From Mesostigma viride (Eukaryota; Streptophyta; Mesostigmatophyceae; Mesostigmatales; Mesostigmataceae): DNA of 64,000 nt. Within the stretch, counting starts at the first letter, position 1, and every line of letters starts with the position of its first letter. The notes beneath the pieces are model-generated. The model saw nothing but the letters and a program-made list of their open reading frames with translations. It was not told the DNA's origin and ran no database searches. Below are positions 60,245 through 64,000 of the stretch, one piece after another. The position numbers and the translations under genes are program-made. The stretch spans positions 8,369,841-8,433,840 of the forward strand of contig RPFO01000041.1 of assembly GCA_009746045.1 (NCBI GenBank), in the 5' to 3' direction.

Positions 60245-61382
60245 CCCCGCCACTCCCCGCGACGGCGCAGACATGCTACCGACTTCCGAGCAGGGCCGCG
60301 TCTGTCTTTGTCTTTGGGCGGACGGCCCTGTCTCTGGGCCAAAGACACCAAAGACACCGAAGACGGGCCAAAGACAGATGGTCGCAGTCTCTTAAACCCG
60401 TCCCATTACCCAAGAAGGCATTCTCGCCGATCTGAATGGGTTCTGTCTTTGTGTCTTTGGGATTTTGCCAAAAGTCCCCTAGGTATAGGGATGCCGTAGG
60501 TGACACCAGTCCTAGGTCTTAGGTGTGTTTCTTAGGACATAGTCTCTCTAATCATTACTTTCTAAAATCTCAAAGACACAAAGACAGAGAGAGACAAACA
60601 CCACCCGATAACTGTAGGACAGCTACCGAGACGCAAATAAGACCATGCGAAGGTCCTGTCTTTGAGCTGTCTTTGAGCTGTCTTTGAGCAAATCCCAAAG
60701 ACAGAGACCAAAGACACGCGTCTAAGCCACCCCCGCTCCTCTCCAGCGAGGACGCAGGGCTCGCACGAAAGTTCCGCGAATTTCCAAGCCGAGGGCCGGA
60801 TTTTCAGCGACCCGGGTGCGCGCTGGCTTGTGAGCTGGATTTCTCGATGTTCCGCGTGCTGCCCAACTTTTGCAAGGATTTGCTATAAAAGTGGGGCAGC
60901 ACGCGGAACCTTCTCCACGAGTTCTCAAGCACCCTCACTGCCCGCGATCGGGAAAAAGAGAGGTCGTATTTTTCGTGTCTATGCGAATCGCGCGTTTCCC
61001 ACGAACGACCCGGCCGCCCACGGAGGTCCCGCGCGTTCTGCGGTTGGTGCGTGGCGTTGTTTGGGCGGTGGTTGATGGTTCTGTCAGAATAGGCCAAATT
61101 GGCCAGATATACTTAGAACTTCCTTCAAATTCTCTGGCCAATTTGGCCTATTTCACACAACCCTCACACGTTGACGCGGTGACAGATGCCAGATATTCTA
61201 TGGCCTCCTAAAGCCCCGCGACCCATGAGCCGGGGTTGGCAGGGGTCGAGAAGGCGTGGCTGTACCGTGACAGATGTCAGTAGCAAAACCCAAATATCAT
61301 ATCACTAAAATAGTTATTCATACCACTCAAGAACGGCTCCCCGGTACCCCACACGGCCCCATCACTCAATGAGGGGCTATAT
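60245..61382 (-). repeat. PLV right terminal inverted repeat
   Basis: Reverse complement of 43351-44488, with the same hairpins (61,088-61,152 and 60,849-60,909) and CAAAGACA arrays. Its tip continues without interruption into a palindromic joint with the 15-bp repeats outside. Confidence 0.92.
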
Positions 61383-61384
61383 CT

Positions 61385-61429
61385 ATATAGCCCCTCATTA
61401 TATAGCCCCTAATTATATAGCCCCTAATT
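61385..61429 (+). repeat. Three tandem 15-bp copies of the PLV tip sequence outside its right end
   Basis: Units at 61,385-61,399 (ATATAGCCCCTCATT, identical to the left tip at 43,351-43,365), 61,400-61,414 and 61,415-61,429 (both with CTAATT). The first unit together with the right tip (61,368-61,382) forms a perfect palindrome with 15-bp arms and a 2-bp centre. Confidence 0.85.
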
Positions 61430-61790
61430 ATATATATTAAAAATATAATTATACTTACAGCTCGAGTGAAATCACTCAAACCAAAGCAAACGCCCAGCTA
61501 TAAACCTATATACAGAGCCATTTCAAAGCTCTATACTACGATAAGACCAACGCCTAACGGGAGGAACCTAATTATAGCCCTGCTGCACCGCAAAATCAGC
61601 CCGCGTACGGCGGAGCATGATGTCAGCCATGGCCCGAGTCAACGCCACTGACAAGCGCTGACGCCAATATGACGTCCAGGTCCGCGCCGACCATGGGGCC
61701 CGCTGGCCCTCCAGGTCCAGCCGGTCCTCCCGGAGCCGGCAACACTCCTTGAAGAAGGCGGAGGTCAGCCTGGGGCCCCATGGCCCCAAA
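61430..61790 (-). mobile_element. 5'-truncated copy of the RLE LINE (3' end only)
   Basis: Same TATTAAAAATATAATT tail and last about 90 codons (APWSARTWTSYWRQRL...) as the 39,358 copy. It is cut off after GGTCAGCCTGGGGCCCC and directly followed by the TA tail of the next copy at 61,791. Confidence 0.85.
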
Positions 61791-63400
61791 CTATATATAT
61801 TAAAAATATAATTACTTACAGCAGAGTGAAATCACTCAAACCAAAGCAAACGCCCAGCTATAAACCTATATACAGAGCCATGTCAAAGCTCTATACTACG
61901 ATAAGACCAATGGAAACGCCTAACGGGAGGAACCTAATAGCCCTGCTGCACCGCAAAATCAGCCCGCGTACGGCGGAGCATGATGTCAGCCATGGCCCGA
62001 GTCAGCGCCACCGACAAGCGCTGACGCCAATATGACGTCCAGGTCCGCGCCGACCATGGGGCCCGCTGGCCCTCCAGGTCCAGCCGGTCCTCCCGGAGCC
62101 GGCAACACTCCTTGAAGAAGGCGGAGGTCAGGGGCCCCATGGCCCCAAACTCCTCCAGGACAAAGGGCACCACACGATGGTGCCCGACGTCGCCGTAGGC
62201 CAGGAGCTTGGCCCGCTCCGCCCGGTCCGCCGTGTAACCTGCCGTGAGGGAGGCCCCAGCCACCTAGCTAAGAGCCAAGGGCCGCGCCACCGAAACGTCA
62301 ATAAGCAGATGCCGGCCACCCCCCTCAAAGTCCAGCACCACGATGTCAGGCCGGTGGTTGGGGAATAGAAGGCAGCGCCATCCGCATCCTCGGACCGGAT
62401 GTTCGCGTGGGGGAAAACCGACCGAATCATGGCGAGCACCACCGTCAGGAGGACAGTGTGCAAATACAAATACCAATTCTGATTCTGTTGGCCCCCCATG
62501 CAGGCAAGGTAGTGAGTCCCCGTGGGATCCAGCGGCTGCCCACAGCTACCACAAGGCCGCCCGGCCGGAACAAGAGGCTGCGGGGCAAATAGCTGGTGCC
62601 GGAGCGCCACCGAGTAGTGGCTGGGAGCCAAGGCGAATGGGGGGCCATGGGAAGAGCACAAAGGTACGCCGAGCCCACACTCCGCAAGGAAAGCGAGAAC
62701 AGCCACGCACGTCCCTGGGCGTTGAGGTCCGCGAAAAGAGCAATCCAATCAGCCGTGTGCAGAATACCCGCGTAGGTTTTCTGGTGTTTATCGATGACGC
62801 GAGCAGGGAATGCGGCGGGAGATTGAACGGAGGCGACCGAGGGAGTGCCGCGAGGGAGGTGGCGCTGTACCGCCTGAGCGGCACGGACGGGAGAACAGGC
62901 CTGCTGGATCTCAGCATAGGCCTCCTGGATGGCGGTGACGAAGGGCAAAGGGCTGCTGGGGTCCAGGAGGTCAGGCGCTGCCGTTGCCAAAAGGGGCAGG
63001 AGCCGGCAGCTTTCCGCCCACGACTGAGCGACGGAGCCCAAAAATGCTGCTGGGGCCAGCCGGGCGGCACGAGTTAGACCACAGCCACCCATCCGTGCAG
63101 GCAGGGAGGCAATGCGAATAGCATGTGGCGGGAGGTCGGGGCCCGGGACCAGCTGCGCCAAGGCCGACTGGATGCGTTCGTCGTGGCCCTCAGCGGCCAG
63201 CCGGACCTGAGCCGGAAGAGCGCCCCGGAGCCAGTGAACGACGCGAGGGTGAGCGCAAAACCACAGAAGCAGACCCTTGGTCTGCGAATCATGAAGGCGC
63301 GCAATCAAGGGCAGTACCTCAGTGCGTGCCTCGAGGGCGGCCCGCAGAGCATCGATGACAAACGCGGGGTCGCCAACCGGAACGCCGAGGACATCCAAAC
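61791..63400 (-). pseudogene. 5'-truncated copy of the RLE LINE (RT thumb to endonuclease)
   Basis: Nearly identical to 39,370-41,000 but with small indels that break the frame near 62,275, 62,362 and 62,640. It keeps the DVLGVPVGDPAFV region, the HYLACMGGQQ block and the endonuclease core in pieces. Its 5' border joins a (TA)n run at 63,400-63,412. Confidence 0.85.
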
Positions 63401-63415
63401 TATATATATATATAA

Positions 63416-63825
63416 GGCCGGGTCCACACGGGCAAAACTCACAGGGAAAACTGGCCGGGGAAAACCTCTCGGCACGGGTCGGCGCGCGGTTACAGATAGT
63501 ATCAGAGAGGCCAGGGGGCGAAGCGCCGGAAGTAACCGTGTGCAACCTGTCGTTTCGGGTGGACACGGCTTTTGGACAACGCGCTACTAGAATTTGCATG
63601 CGTCAAAACCTCTGTTTCCCGCCCGGGATTCTCGCATTCCTGCGGGAAAAATTTTGCCCGGCGAGGCAGGAATGCAAAAATCCCGGGCGGGAACCAGACT
63701 GGACCGGTTACAGGAGGGTATCAGGTACTTGATTCTATTTATAACCACCGTCGGCGCGGGACAGCCCGCGAAATTTTCCCAACCCGGCCAGTTTGCCCGT
63801 GAGTTTTGCCCGTGTGGACCCGGCC
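63416..63825. mobile_element. Tourist/Harbinger-like MITE with TAA target duplication
   Basis: 410 bp. Terminal inverted repeats start GGCCGGGTCCACACGGGC and stay similar for about 50 bp, the inner part with mismatches. Both ends are flanked by TAA (63,413-63,415 and 63,826-63,828), the 3-bp TWA duplication of PIF/Harbinger transposons. No transposase inside. Confidence 0.85.
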
Positions 63826-63828
63826 TAA

Positions 63829-64000
63829 GTCCTTCTTGTCCTTCCTGTCTTACCCACGCGCGTAGAAACGGGGTTTCTGTTTTCTGTCGTGCTCTGTATT
63901 CATGTTTGTGCTTGTTGGGGAATGGGTCGCCCCGGAGGCACTGAGGCAGACCTTCGTGAGCTGTGGGCGGACCCCCGGAGGGCAACACTGCTTACAGCTC
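63829..64000. other. Unassigned sequence at the window end
   Basis: 172 bp; nothing recognised. Confidence 0.5.

Larger units (their letters stand above)
43351..61382. mobile_element. Integrated Polinton-like virus (PLV), 18,032 bp, with 1,138-bp TIRs
   Basis: Bounded by terminal inverted repeats with constant offset (left position p pairs with 104,733 minus p). It encodes the PLV set: double-jelly-roll major capsid protein, penton-like protein, FtsK/HerA-type packaging ATPase, primase-SF3 helicase, tyrosine recombinase and a surface adhesin. Two divergent blocks meet at 50,775-50,814. No family-B DNA polymerase or Ulp1-type protease was found, which excludes a canonical Polinton/Maverick. 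Insertion is in the TA-rich junction between tandem LINE copies. The near-identical TIRs suggest recent integration; three lesions in genes suggest incipient decay or errors. Confidence 0.88.

Noticed and set aside
43351-61382. Canonical Polinton/Maverick or virophage
   Set aside because: No family-B polymerase, retroviral-type integrase or Ulp1-like protease was found; the capsid pattern and gene set fit the PLV group better.

Overview
The window reads as nuclear DNA of a eukaryotic microbe, most plausibly a photosynthetic protist such as a green alga. The evidence is retroelements of several eukaryotic classes (Ty3/Gypsy, Copia, APE-type and restriction-like-endonuclease LINEs, a Penelope-like or related RT), a host gene with a spliceosomal-type intron, a long leucine-rich-repeat gene, and large microsatellites. 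No bacterial operons, rRNA or CRISPR arrays were seen. The lineage is an inference. Retrotransposon-borne cytosine methyltransferases are known from some algae and dinoflagellates, and Polinton-like viruses (PLVs) are common in algal genomes.

Layout. 1-8.75 kb: a Ty3/Gypsy element with a DNA cytosine-5 methyltransferase domain between protease and RT and a PHD finger at the end of pol. 8.75-11 kb: a Copia RT/RNase H relic. 11.5-21 kb: a graveyard of LINE pieces and a truncated RT copy. 20.8-25.3 kb: long microsatellites, a minisatellite and a probable OTU-protease gene with an intron on the minus strand. 25.5-27 kb: an intact LRR gene, the best host gene here. 27.5-30.3 kb: a nearly complete RT element flanked by about 240-bp direct repeats. 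31-36.3 kb: an APE-type LINE broken by frameshifts and a minus-strand ORF1-like piece. 36.3-39.3 kb: no convincing genes. 39.3-43.35 kb: a minus-strand LINE with RING finger, C2H2 fingers, RT and restriction-like endonuclease. More copies of this LINE lie at 61.4-63.4 kb, all in the same orientation and all bordered by TA runs. 63.4-63.8 kb: a Tourist/Harbinger-like MITE with a TAA target duplication.

The most interesting object is an 18,032-bp integrated PLV at 43,351-61,382, sitting in the TA-rich junction between tandem LINE copies. It has 1,138-bp terminal inverted repeats of identical length in which I noticed one mismatch. A leftward block carries replication, integration and packaging genes: primase-SF3 helicase, tyrosine recombinase, a tRNA-like gene, an AT-hook protein, a FtsK/HerA-type ATPase and a coiled-coil protein. 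A rightward block carries virion genes: a giant structural protein, a zinc-finger protein, a penton-like protein, a small basic protein, the double-jelly-roll major capsid protein, and an Ig-like/LamG-like adhesin. The blocks diverge from a 40-bp intergenic promoter. I found no DNA polymerase B and no adenovirus-type protease. Three lesions (two frameshifts and one in-frame amber) mean it is either early in decay or carries sequencing errors.

Other notable patterns: a 3'-terminal hairpin with a CCAAC loop followed by TTAA or TTTTA repeats, shared by at least eight LINE/SINE-like ends; TIR tips of the PLV that form a palindrome and recur as a 15-bp tandem repeat outside its right end; and a short TATA-like box 5-12 nt before the start codon of several PLV genes.
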